Below are positions 9,500 to 17,513 of a DNA stretch of 40,247 bases, one piece after another; the first letter of the stretch is position 1; every line of letters begins with the position of its first letter. Both the position numbers and the translations under genes were made by a program. Source of the stretch: an uncultured Aeromonas sp. (GTDB lineage Bacteria; Pseudomonadota; Gammaproteobacteria; Enterobacterales; Aeromonadaceae); the NCBI GenBank assembly GCA_945957575.1, contig CAMFLW010000015.1, positions 1 to 40,247 on the forward strand, given 5' to 3'. Below the pieces are notes generated by a model. It did not search any database and was not told where the DNA came from. It saw only the letters and a list, made by a program, of their open reading frames with translations.

Positions 9500-10806
9500 G
9501 ATCCTGCCCACCATTGGCCGAGCCAGACCATAGCCAGCGCCCCGAGCGAACTGGCCCAGAGGGTCGAGAGGCGATACGGCAGCGGCAGCAACCGCTGGCT
9601 CACCAGATAAAAGGCCAGCGCCCGCACCAGATAGACCAGCAGCAGGGTCCAGATCACCCCGGCAACCCCGAAGGGGGGGATGGCGAGCAGAAAGCCTGCG
9701 ACCCCAAGGGCGCTGCAGCCCAGATTGATCACCATCTGGGCATTGCTCTTCTCGCCGCTAAAGCAGCCGACATTGAGCAAGTCCGAAACATTGCGCACCG
9801 CCATACCCAGCACCAGCAGCGGAATATAGGCGATCGCCCCGTGATAGCTCTCTGGGGTCAGCCAGCGAATGAGCAAGGGGGCGGTGAGCCCGACAATCCC
9901 CGCGGTGACAAACCCCAGCACCGACCCCATCACGCTGTAGTGGGCATTGAGTCGCAGTCCATCCGGCTCGCGCAGCAGCATGAAACGGCGGGGATACCAC
10001 CAGAGAGCAAAGGGTTGCAGCAACAACCCCACCGCCAGCGCCAGCTTGCCCGCAACCGCGTAGTAGGCAAGCAGCGCCTCACCCACCACATCGGCCAGCA
10101 GCCAGCGATCCAGTCCGCTCAGGGCAAAGCCTGCCAGCCCGCTCACCACCAGGGGCAATCCATAGCGCAGCAGCGGCCGGTAGTGTTGCCAGTCAAAGCG
10201 GATCCCGCTATCTCGCCACTGCCAGAGGCTCAACAGCAACGCCAGTGCAACGCAGGTCAGGGTGCCGGAGGCCAGCACCCCGCTCACGCCCCAGCCGAGC
10301 CAGAGCCACCAGCCGGTCAGCAGGGACTGGATCACCGCCTTGCCTGCGGTCGCCACGAAAAAGAGCTGCGCCTGATTGCGCATCCGCAGCCATGCCAGTG
10401 GCACGCCGATCACTCCTTCAAACGGCAGGGCGCAGAGTACCCAGCGCACATCCGCAAGACGTGTTTCCACCGGCAGCCAGGCTTGCACCGCTGGCGCCAG
10501 CAGCCAGAGCAGCACCAGACTGGCCAGGGCGATCAGCCAGACCAGCCCAAACATCCGGGCCACCACCTGCTTGCGCTCCTGCTCATCTTTCGCCAGCCCA
10601 GCAAAGCGGTAGAGGGCATCCACCAGCCCGAAGCCCAAAATAAGTGAGCCCAGATTGATGAGGGTCAGCAGCACCTCCAGCTGGCCGTATTCGCGAGGCA
10701 GCAGCTGATGGGTCAACACTGGCAGCATCAGCAGGGAGATCCCCTTCATCAGGAGCAAGCCGCCGGCGTAATAGAGCATGGCAATCTGGTTCACACCAAG
10801 TTTCAT
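9487..10806 (-). CDS. Oligosaccharide flippase (Wzx-like)
   Basis: A 439-residue polytopic protein, about 12 hydrophobic segments, of the polysaccharide transporter branch of the MOP superfamily. The N-terminus is typical of Wzx: a first helix with GGLLLMKGISLLMLPVLTHQ, followed by LLPREYGQLEVLLTLINLGS. Its role would be to flip the lipid-linked oligosaccharide to the periplasm. It is the first gene of the minus-strand operon; ATG at 10806 follows GGGAGG. A perfect hairpin and an ops-like site lie directly upstream. Confidence 0.88.
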   Translation of the reverse strand: MKLGVNQIAMLYYAGGLLLMKGISLLMLPVLTHQLLPREYGQLEVLLTLINLGSLILGFGLVDALYRFAGLAKDEQERKQVVARMFGLVWLIALASLVLLWLLAPAVQAWLPVETRLADVRWVLCALPFEGVIGVPLAWLRMRNQAQLFFVATAGKAVIQSLLTGWWLWLGWGVSGVLASGTLTCVALALLLSLWQWRDSGIRFDWQHYRPLLRYGLPLVVSGLAGFALSGLDRWLLADVVGEALLAYYAVAGKLALAVGLLLQPFALWWYPRRFMLLREPDGLRLNAHYSVMGSVLGFVTAGIVGLTAPLLIRWLTPESYHGAIAYIPLLVLGMAVRNVSDLLNVGCFSGEKSNAQMVINLGCSALGVAGFLLAIPPFGVAGVIWTLLLVYLVRALAFYLVSQRLLPLPYRLSTLWASSLGALAMVWLGQWWAGSWLV

Positions 10807-10820
10807 AGGGCCTCCCAGCC

Positions 10821-10843
10821 ACCCGAAGCATCCCGCTTCGGGT
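10821..10843 (-). promoter_or_regulatory. Leader hairpin before the flippase gene
   Basis: ACCCGAAGC and GCTTCGGGT form a perfect 9-base stem with a 5-base loop, ending about 14 bases before the flippase start and just before its ribosome binding site. There is no U-tract, so it is not a normal terminator. It could be a 5' leader structure affecting translation or pausing. Confidence 0.5.
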
Positions 10844-10854
10844 CAGCTACCGCT
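10843..10854 (-). promoter_or_regulatory. ops-like RfaH recruitment site
   Basis: The minus strand reads AGCGGTAGCTGA across this site. The core GCGGTAG matches 7 of the first 8 bases of the ops element (GGCGGTAG), which recruits RfaH to long polysaccharide operons. It lies in the leader, immediately before the hairpin and about 40 bases upstream of the flippase start, where such sites occur. The remaining 291 bases of this divergent region show no other signal I can support. Confidence 0.35.
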
Positions 10855-11105
10855 AATGCAAAGCCCACGCCACTCGCTCCCGCCCAGATACGATAGCCCC
10901 TCTGCGCGGCTTAACCGGCCTGAACAAGCCCAGAATGAGACTGGCATTTGCGTTTTGCACAACGCTGGCTGCAAATTGCACCGACCGGCGCAATCTGCCC
11001 CTCCTCTTAGCCCTATTTGGCCCGATCACGCTGGGGCCCTCCTGTTGGCCCGATCCCTTCTTTCTGCATAGCGAGCAACGGACTGCACCAGAGGGAGAGG
11101 TCGCC

Positions 11106-11861
11106 ATGAACACCATCAACCTGCACCGGATGAAAAGCTGGGCCAAACAGGGAGAGACGCCATTGGCCCGCCGGGTATGGCGTCTGGCCAAAAGTGCCCG
11201 CCACTGGTCATTCCCCGTGATCCCTCCCCTGCATCGGCTGCTTTATCGGCTCTATCTGCTGGGCAGCAACGCGCTGGCGACCCTGACCCGCACCCTCTGG
11301 TGGACCCCCTTGTTTCAATCTCGCCTCACGGCCCCCGCGCCACGCCTCTATCTCTATGGCGGCATCCCCTATATCAGCGGTCCGGTCACCATCGAGATCG
11401 GTGCCGACTGCCGCCTCAGCGCCGCCATGACCATCAGCGGCCGGGCATCGAGCCAGACACCACGGCTGGTGATTGGCCGCAATGTCGGGATTGGCTGGCA
11501 AACCACCCTGGCGGTGGGTAGCAAGATAGTGCTGGGGGATAACGTCAGAATTGCTGGCCGTGCCTTTCTGGCGGGCTACCCGGGGCACCCGGTCAACGCC
11601 CGCGATCGCGCCCGGGGCCTGCCGGATCGCGATGAACAGGTGGGGGCCATTGTGCTGGAGCAGGATGTCTGGCTTGGCACCGGGGTGATGGTGATGGCCG
11701 GTGTCACCATAGGCGCGGGCACCATTGTCGCCGCAGGCAGCGTCGTCACCCGGGATCTGCCCGCAGGTGTGCTGGCAGCGGGTGTACCGGCCACCGTACT
11801 GCGCCCCTTGCAGCCACAAGATCACAGCGACCCCGCACACGCTTCGGAGACCTTTGCATGA
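11106..11861 (+). CDS. Hexapeptide-repeat acyltransferase
   Basis: A 251-residue acyltransferase of the left-handed beta-helix type. The first 75 residues are basic and helical. From about residue 90 on there are imperfect hexapeptide repeats: ISGPVTIEIGADCRLS, RLVIGRNVGIG, KIVLGDNVRIAG, and finally QDVWLGTGVMVMAGVTIGAG then GSVVTRDLPAGVLAAGVPA, the classic CoA-binding end. It probably acetylates a sugar of the locus glycan. I chose ATG at 11106, with GGGAGAGG 6 bases before; the frame is open further upstream, but without a ribosome site. First gene of the plus-strand operon, overlapping the next by 4 bases (ATGA). Confidence 0.85.
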   Translation: MNTINLHRMKSWAKQGETPLARRVWRLAKSARHWSFPVIPPLHRLLYRLYLLGSNALATLTRTLWWTPLFQSRLTAPAPRLYLYGGIPYISGPVTIEIGADCRLSAAMTISGRASSQTPRLVIGRNVGIGWQTTLAVGSKIVLGDNVRIAGRAFLAGYPGHPVNARDRARGLPDRDEQVGAIVLEQDVWLGTGVMVMAGVTIGAGTIVAAGSVVTRDLPAGVLAAGVPATVLRPLQPQDHSDPAHASETFA

Positions 11862-13057
11862 AACCACACACACTGCCGCAACTGGTGGTATTGGGAGAGG
11901 ATTGGGGCCAGCACCCCTCCAGCACCCAGCACCTGATCAAGCGTCTGTTGCCCGATTATCAGGTGCTCTGGGTCAACTCCATCGGCATGCGCTGCCCCCG
12001 TTTTACCCTTCATGATCTCACCCGTATCGTCCGCAAACTGGGGGCCGTGCTGCGCGGCGCGCGCCATGCTGGCGGCCAGTCGGTTGCGCCATCAGAGGTC
12101 AGCAGCCCCCAGGTACTGCCGCCGCTCGCCTTGCCGCTGCCGGGCAGTCGGCTGGCGGGCAAGATCAATGGCCACTGGCTGGCGGCGCAGATCCGGCGTC
12201 AGCTGCCCGAGCTGGATCGCCCCTTGCTCTGGATCTCCCTGCCCAGCGCCGTCGATCTGATTGGCAAGCTCGAAGAGCGGGCGGTGATCTACTACTGCGG
12301 CGATGACTTCTCGGCACTGGCAGGGGTGGATCATCAAGCCATCGCTCACTGCGAGGCACGACTGGTGGAAAAAGCGGATCTCATTCTGGCCGCCAGCCCA
12401 GCGCTGGCCAGCCGCTTTCCCCCCCATAAAACCCGGCTCCTCAGCCACGGGGTGGATCTCGAACTGTTTATGCCCCCCAGAGAGCGCCCGGCGGATCTCC
12501 CCTCCGGCCGTCCCATTGCCGGATTTTACGGCAGCCTGAGCGACTGGATTGATATCCCCCTGCTGGCAGAGACGGCCGCCGCCCTGCCCCATTGGGATCT
12601 GGTGCTGATTGGCCCGGTCCAGACCGATATCTCCCCCCTCAAGGGGCTCCCCAATATCCACCTGCTGGGGCCCCGTCCCCACCACACGCTAGCGGCCTAT
12701 GCCCAGCACTGGCAGGTGAGTCTGCTGCCCTTTGTCGACAACGCCCAGATCCGTGCCTGCAATCCATTGAAATTGCGCGAGTATCTGGCCGCAGGGCGCC
12801 CCATCGTCAGCACCGATTTTCCGGCTCTCGATGGCTATCGGGAGCAGATCCAGCTCCCCCACGATGGGGAGAGCCTGGCCCAGGCCATCAACCGGGCCGC
12901 CTTTGATCAATCCAATCCGGGCTGGTTTCAGGAGAGTGGCTGGGAGGGGCTCACCCGCAGCGAAGGGCGCCACACGCGCCAGCAGCAGGTGGCCCTGCAA
13001 AGCTGGGATCACAAGGCTGCCGAGCTGAACAACTGGTTGAAGGGGCTGGCCGGATGA
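11858..13057 (+). CDS. Glycosyltransferase (GT-B, TuaH-like)
   Basis: A 399-residue glycosyltransferase resembling the TuaH-like group. Seen: VLGEDWGQHPSSTQHLIKRL at the N-terminus, the diagnostic IYYCGDDFSAL in the middle, HGVDLELF, GFYGSLSDWIDIPLL opening the donor domain, and NPLKLREYLAAGRPIVSTD in place of the standard EX7E region. It would add a sugar to the glycan built by this locus. Its start overlaps the acetyltransferase stop, and its stop overlaps the start of the large exported protein, so the three are co-translated. Confidence 0.85.
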   Translation: MKPHTLPQLVVLGEDWGQHPSSTQHLIKRLLPDYQVLWVNSIGMRCPRFTLHDLTRIVRKLGAVLRGARHAGGQSVAPSEVSSPQVLPPLALPLPGSRLAGKINGHWLAAQIRRQLPELDRPLLWISLPSAVDLIGKLEERAVIYYCGDDFSALAGVDHQAIAHCEARLVEKADLILAASPALASRFPPHKTRLLSHGVDLELFMPPRERPADLPSGRPIAGFYGSLSDWIDIPLLAETAAALPHWDLVLIGPVQTDISPLKGLPNIHLLGPRPHHTLAAYAQHWQVSLLPFVDNAQIRACNPLKLREYLAAGRPIVSTDFPALDGYREQIQLPHDGESLAQAINRAAFDQSNPGWFQESGWEGLTRSEGRHTRQQQVALQSWDHKAAELNNWLKGLAG

Positions 13058-15588
13058 GCAGAGGGCTCTGGCTGGTTATCCTGCTCTGCTGCCATGCAGC
13101 AATGGCCGCCACCCGGCTGGAGGGGCTGACCCCGCTGCCCCTGACGGGTAACCAGACACCCCAGCGGCTCGATCTGAGCACCCACAACTGGCCAATAGGC
13201 AGCGATGATGAACTGGTGATCGAGGGCCATAACCCCAGCGCCCACCCGCAAACCCTGATCCTGCGTATCGACGACGAGGCCTCGGTCAACTACCGCAGTC
13301 GGGTCAATCTGGAGCGGATTGTCGCACCCGGCCCCTTCACCCAGCGCTTTGCCTTGAGCGAGTGGCGCACCAGCCAACCCAGAGCGCTGGCGCTGGACAA
13401 ACTCACCAAGCTCTATCTTTTTATGGCCGATAACGCCCCCTCGCTGACCATTCACCGCTGGTACTGGGTGCCCGGTCTGACTCTGCCTGAGGGCACCATT
13501 GCGCTGGATCTGGGGGCGGCCGCCGCGCCCCGATTTACCGGCTTTGAAGCCCTGAGCCCGGGGGATCCCCGGCTGATTGGCCATCCCACCCCCATCTTGC
13601 GCCCCTCCGGCGATGCCCTTGTGCGCGATGGGCTGCGCAATCTGGATGGCGTGCGGCTGGAGGTCGCCAAGGGGCGCTACCAGCTCACCCTCTGGCTGGA
13701 TGATCCCGGCGAGTGGGAGTACCTGCCCCACCCCTTCGAGCGCAGCGTGCTGGTCAATGGCGAGCCCATCTGGGCCGAGCAGTGGCAACCGCAGGAGTGG
13801 CTAACGCAGCGCTATCTGGCTGGACAATCTCGCGAGGCACTGCCAAATCCGGATCCCTGGCAGCTGTTCGGGGCACGACAGGGCGGCCCCGTTCATGTCA
13901 CCCTGAACCACCCCGGCGGCCCGCTCACTATCACATTGGTGGGCCACTCACCGGATGCCAAATACCTGGCAGGGCTGCTGCTTGCCCCCTATCCGGCCCC
14001 CACCAACAAAGAGGCTCTCCCGAATAGTGGAAAAGATCTCGCCGTATTGGCCGACGCTACCGCAAGCGTGCTGACCAAGCAGCGCCAGCTGTTTTTGGAA
14101 AAGTGGACTCTGGCCCCCTATTCCCCAGCCCCAGCTTCGCAGCAGCTCAGCCTCACGCCGATTACGGATGCCGCCCCAACCCTGCAGATCGCCCCGCTAT
14201 CTGCGGCCGATGCGTTGCAGCAAGCTTCACAACCGGTGCTGGCCGCCCGTGGCAGCCAGCTGTTGCTGGAGTTTGCCATCCACGCCGCCACCGACGATCC
14301 GGCCCCCTTGCTGGTGATCCAGCCACCCGAGCAGGTAGGCTCGCCGCTGGCGCTGACCCCCTATTACGGCAAGTGGCATCTGGTTCGCCCGCAGGCGAGT
14401 GGCACCCTGCTGGCCCCCTCGGATCAGGAGCTGGTCGAGGGGGTCGCCGGGCTCACCCTGCTGGCAGACGTGCCACGGCGTCTGGTGCTGCAAATGACCG
14501 TCCCACGCGATGCGCCGGCGGGGCGCTATCTCGGCAATATTCAGCTGCTGAGCCAGCAGCAACTGGTGCAGCTGCCACTGACTATCGAGGTGCTGCCACT
14601 GACTCTGCCCGCGGCCAGCAAGCCGGTCGGCATCTATGTTGAAGCGCCCCCCTATCTGAATTGGCTGAACCCCAACCCCGAGGCACTAAAAGAGCAGATC
14701 GCCGAGGCCAGTCGCTGCGATCTGCAGCGGCTCGCCAAGCTCGGGATCAGCGGCCTCTCGCCTGCCCTGCCACAGGATGAAGCGGGGATGCGAGAGATCA
14801 TGGGAGAAGCGGCCGGGCTCGGCTTTGTGCCCCCCCTGCTGGCCTATACCCCGCTCAAACGCTGGGGGAGCGACCCTGCCAGCCAGCTTGATCAGTGGCA
14901 GGCGCGGCAACAGGGGCTGACCGCCAGCAGCTTGCCGCCAGTGGCATGGAGCCTGTTTGATGAGCCGGATCTCGCCACCCTGCCCGCCATCACCACCCTG
15001 GCGCGGGAGATGAAACGGCGGGATCCGGCGGTGATCCGCGCAGGCCACTTCAACCACCCGGGTCAGGTTGGTCTGCTGGCAGAGGTGGAGATTGCCCTGA
15101 TCAACGCAGGTTTTGGCGCCGACAAGGCCGATGTGGCGCTGGTGCGCCAACACAAGGTCACCCCCTGGTTTTACAATCTGGGCACCCCGAGAGCCGCCGG
15201 GTTCTATCTGTGGCAAAGCGGCGCCGAGGGCTATTTGCAGTGGCATGGCCGCATGCCCACCGCCCTGCCTTATGACCCCACCGATGGGCGGGAGAGCGAC
15301 TTTATGCTGCTCGGCCCGCAAGCCTGCGAGGCGCACAGCCTCTCCCACGATCTGTTGCTGCTGCAGCAAGCCATCGAGGATCTGCGCTGGCTCGCCTGGC
15401 TGGAGCTGGAGGCCCGCTATCAGGTGGAAGCCGCCCTGCTGCTGGAGCGCCTGCGCGATCAGCTGCCGACCCGCTGGCAGGTGGCAGAGCAACTGCCCTC
15501 TGCCGCCTGGAACAAGTGGCGCCGCGAGATTGAACAACTGGCCAAGGGATTGAAAACATTGCAAACTGGTGCCAACTCATCCTCCTGA
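13054..15588 (+). CDS. Exported glycoside hydrolase-like protein (DUF4091-type)
   Basis: An 844-residue protein with an N-terminal signal peptide ending near AAMAATR (about residue 19), so likely periplasmic or surface-exposed. The first half is beta-rich, consistent with jelly-roll modules. From about residue 525 it looks like a TIM barrel of the DUF4091 type: YVEAPPYLNWLNPNP, a strand-end acidic motif SLFDEPD near residue 635, VTPWFYNLG and RAAGFYLWQSGAEGYLQWHG near 715-731. The acidic motif could be catalytic, but no activity is known to me. The ATGA overlap with the preceding glycosyltransferase argues that it edits, trims or binds the glycan made by these genes. Confidence 0.7.
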   Translation: MSRGLWLVILLCCHAAMAATRLEGLTPLPLTGNQTPQRLDLSTHNWPIGSDDELVIEGHNPSAHPQTLILRIDDEASVNYRSRVNLERIVAPGPFTQRFALSEWRTSQPRALALDKLTKLYLFMADNAPSLTIHRWYWVPGLTLPEGTIALDLGAAAAPRFTGFEALSPGDPRLIGHPTPILRPSGDALVRDGLRNLDGVRLEVAKGRYQLTLWLDDPGEWEYLPHPFERSVLVNGEPIWAEQWQPQEWLTQRYLAGQSREALPNPDPWQLFGARQGGPVHVTLNHPGGPLTITLVGHSPDAKYLAGLLLAPYPAPTNKEALPNSGKDLAVLADATASVLTKQRQLFLEKWTLAPYSPAPASQQLSLTPITDAAPTLQIAPLSAADALQQASQPVLAARGSQLLLEFAIHAATDDPAPLLVIQPPEQVGSPLALTPYYGKWHLVRPQASGTLLAPSDQELVEGVAGLTLLADVPRRLVLQMTVPRDAPAGRYLGNIQLLSQQQLVQLPLTIEVLPLTLPAASKPVGIYVEAPPYLNWLNPNPEALKEQIAEASRCDLQRLAKLGISGLSPALPQDEAGMREIMGEAAGLGFVPPLLAYTPLKRWGSDPASQLDQWQARQQGLTASSLPPVAWSLFDEPDLATLPAITTLAREMKRRDPAVIRAGHFNHPGQVGLLAEVEIALINAGFGADKADVALVRQHKVTPWFYNLGTPRAAGFYLWQSGAEGYLQWHGRMPTALPYDPTDGRESDFMLLGPQACEAHSLSHDLLLLQQAIEDLRWLAWLELEARYQVEAALLLERLRDQLPTRWQVAEQLPSAAWNKWRREIEQLAKGLKTLQTGANSSS

Positions 15589-15599
15589 AGTGACTGCGT

Positions 15600-16076
15600 A
15601 TGGCCAACCAGACTCCCCGCTCCACAGCCAAAGACAGCGCCCTGCGCCGCCTGTTGCCTCTGATGCTGCCGCTGCTGATCCTCACCGGTTGCGCCCGTCA
15701 GGAGCCGGTCAAAGAGACCCTGCCGATCCTCAACCAGTTGCGGGAACAGCAACTGGCCGAACAGCCCCAGCTGCAACTGCAGTACCAGCAAGCGGAGACA
15801 CAACTACCAGCGGATCAGGAGCAGCAGCTGCATCAGTTTTTGGGACGCAAGGATCCGGCCCGAATTGCGCTGATAAGCGGCCCCGGGCTGCAAACCGACA
15901 TGCTGGAGAGTGCGCGGATGGCGAGCGTGCGACTGACGGCTCTCACCCGCTTACTGGGAGCTCGCGCCATTGAACTGGAGCCCCGCTATGACCCCATGCT
16001 GGCCCCCAATACCTTGCTGATCCGCATCCTGCCAAACGGTGAACCGGGGGCGGTCACCCCATCGGCGGCGCAATAA
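15600..16076 (+). CDS. Small lipoprotein, unknown function
   Basis: A 158-residue protein with a basic N-terminus, a hydrophobic stretch and the lipobox LTGC (Cys31), so it should be lipidated. It is followed by a Gln-rich, probably coiled segment (residues 45-80) and a compact C-terminal domain containing RIALISGPGLQTDM and GARAIELEPRYDP, which I do not recognise. It starts 11 bases after the exported protein, so it is the likely last gene of the plus-strand operon. Its final 23 bases overlap the end of the convergent small membrane protein gene. Confidence 0.75.
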   Translation: MANQTPRSTAKDSALRRLLPLMLPLLILTGCARQEPVKETLPILNQLREQQLAEQPQLQLQYQQAETQLPADQEQQLHQFLGRKDPARIALISGPGLQTDMLESARMASVRLTALTRLLGARAIELEPRYDPMLAPNTLLIRILPNGEPGAVTPSAAQ

Positions 16077-16500
16077 GGTCAATGCAAGAAGTCGGCAAGG
16101 CCACCCGATAGAGGGGATAAGGGGTCAACCCCCACAACTTGCGCCAACCCTGGCTGAGCCGATAAGAGAGCAGCGGCGGACGCTGGTGCAGCTCGCCTAA
16201 AAACATCACTCCCTGACTCAGTTCTTCACCCGCTAGCGTCACTGACATCGCCTCGCTATCCGGTGCCACCAGCATGGCCTGCAACAGACCGTCACAACGG
16301 GGGTGAGCCAGCTGATAGCTGACATAGGTGCCGCCCAATACCGGCGTAGCCACCCGCAAGCGCCATCCCAGCTGGACCAGCTCCAGCAGCATGGGCTTGG
16401 CTCCCTCATTGATCGCCCGGTTCTGATAACGCCAACCCATGGCGGCAGCACTGAGCAGCGCCACCAGCAACAGCAGCAGATATCCCCTAGATAGGCCCAT
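16054..16500 (-). CDS. Single-pass membrane protein next to exosortase
   Basis: A 148-residue protein with one N-terminal helix (residues 5-23, LLLLLVALLSAAAMGW) and a soluble, probably periplasmic domain with two cysteines (PRCDGL and PTSCID). I know no homologous family; by position it could play the part of EpsI-like proteins encoded beside many exosortases, but no EpsI motif is evident. ATG at 16500 is chosen; a GTG one codon earlier is possible. Its start lies within a duplicated 73-base segment, 90 bases beyond the exosortase stop, so the two are probably co-transcribed. Confidence 0.65.
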   Translation of the reverse strand: MGLSRGYLLLLLVALLSAAAMGWRYQNRAINEGAKPMLLELVQLGWRLRVATPVLGGTYVSYQLAHPRCDGLLQAMLVAPDSEAMSVTLAGEELSQGVMFLGELHQRPPLLSYRLSQGWRKLWGLTPYPLYRVALPTSCIDLIAPPMG

Positions 16501-16548
16501 CACGGCGCCCCCGGATAAAGAGAATGCTCATCACCAGCAGCATCATAT
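16476..16548. repeat. Tandem duplication, copy A
   Basis: This 73-base segment is about 90% identical to 16580-16652, offset by 104 bases, with a perfect 41-base core at 16499-16539. On the minus strand it spans a second copy of the exosortase tail (MLLVMSILFIRGRRD, out of any intact gene) and the start of the small membrane protein gene. Confidence 0.9.
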
Positions 16549-16579
16549 TGACCACCCGGCTCTGATAACGCCACCAACC

Positions 16580-16652
16580 GCAGATATCCCTTAGAAAGAC
16601 GCATCACGGCGCCCCCGGATAAAGAGAATGCTCATCACCAGCAACATGATTG
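16580..16652. repeat. Tandem duplication, copy B
   Basis: The partner of 16476-16548, with its 41-base perfect core at 16603-16643. This copy contains the true end of the exosortase gene. Beyond the stop it carries a vestigial start, MRLSKGYLRLVAL, matching MGLSRGYLLLLLVAL of the next gene. The duplication therefore copied the junction between the two genes. Confidence 0.9.
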
Positions 16653-17358
16653 CCCACTGGTAGAGCTGGGCCAGCGAACCGGTATGCAGCCAGCCGTACC
16701 AACGCAGATCCAGGCTCATCAGCACCAACCGCAGCTGATTGGCCCCGATATAGAGCAGGCAAACCAGCAGCAACATGGGCCACTGCCGGTAGAGGGGGCG
16801 ATCCGGCGCCAGCCAGCAGCAGGAGACCAGCCAGGAGAGCACCACCAGATAGAGTTGAGAAAACGAAGAGCACCCCTTGAGTACGATCAGAGCGTGGCCC
16901 CCCAACCGCTCGATGCGGTTGCCATCAAGGTGGATCTCCCAACCCAGCAGCTGCAACCACTGGCCCACCCCCCAGGCATCGAGGGCCAACACAGGGCCGG
17001 AGAGCAATGCAAACACCTGCTGCCCCCACAACACCGCCACGGTAAAGGCGAGCACAATCTGCAACACCGCCCGCTCATCGCCACTCTGATGACGACGCCA
17101 TAGCGAGGCCACCAGCAACAGACAGGCCAGCGCCTTGCAACTGGCGCTGGGGATCAGGATCAGCAGGATAAAGAGGGCGAGCGCCAGTGGATGCGGGCGC
17201 CAGCTCGGTGCAACCCGCGATGCAATTTGCCACCAGATAGCAATCAGCAACAGCACCAGCAGGTTGAAGTGACCCATATTGAGCCACACCATGCCCCACT
17301 GATTGGCCAAACCAAGTAGCAGCCAGTTGGGTGCCCACTGCCAGGGACGGATCTCCAT
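16591..17358 (-). CDS. Exosortase/archaeosortase family protein
   Basis: A 255-residue polytopic inner-membrane protein. It carries the three residues that define exosortases in the right order and spacing: Cys163 in LKGCSSFSQLY, Arg210 in GANQLR, and His225 in GWLHTGSLAQLYQW. Exosortases are transpeptidase-like enzymes that recognise a C-terminal motif-helix-basic tail, cut it, and attach the protein to a carrier or glycan. It is short and lacks a fused EpsI domain. ATG at 17358 follows CAGGAG. It is divergent from the DUF1194 gene, whose product ends in such a tail, and downstream of glycan assembly genes. The family call is firm from the triad; the subtype is not known to me. Confidence 0.85.
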   Translation of the reverse strand: MEIRPWQWAPNWLLLGLANQWGMVWLNMGHFNLLVLLLIAIWWQIASRVAPSWRPHPLALALFILLILIPSASCKALACLLLVASLWRRHQSGDERAVLQIVLAFTVAVLWGQQVFALLSGPVLALDAWGVGQWLQLLGWEIHLDGNRIERLGGHALIVLKGCSSFSQLYLVVLSWLVSCCWLAPDRPLYRQWPMLLLVCLLYIGANQLRLVLMSLDLRWYGWLHTGSLAQLYQWAIMLLVMSILFIRGRRDASF

Positions 17359-17513
17359 CGCAACTCCTGCCGGTTGTCAGCGCTTTTGACCCCGTCGCAA
17401 GTTCCATGCCTGCCCGACCTCACCCGGACCAAGCCAAGTCCGAGGATCCAACAAAGCTGGCACGCTTTATTCATTCCCCTTGCTGGCACTACACCAGGGA
17501 GAAGGAGTGAGCA

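Noticed and set aside
9514..10647. Plus-strand open frame opposite the flippase gene
   Set aside because: Same cause: antisense of a Leu-rich membrane protein, giving Gln/Pro/His-rich sequence without domains.
10941..10985. CTGGCATTTGCGTTTTGCAC and CTGGCTGCAAATTGCA as sigma-54 sites between the divergent glycan operons
   Set aside because: The GG-to-GC spacing is 12 and 9 bases instead of 10, so neither would be recognised.
17449..17495. TGGCACG and TTGCTGGC between the exosortase and DUF1194 genes, suggesting a sigma-54 promoter
   Set aside because: The -24-like and -12-like blocks are about ten bases too far apart, and no GG-N10-GC pair with TTGC fits.
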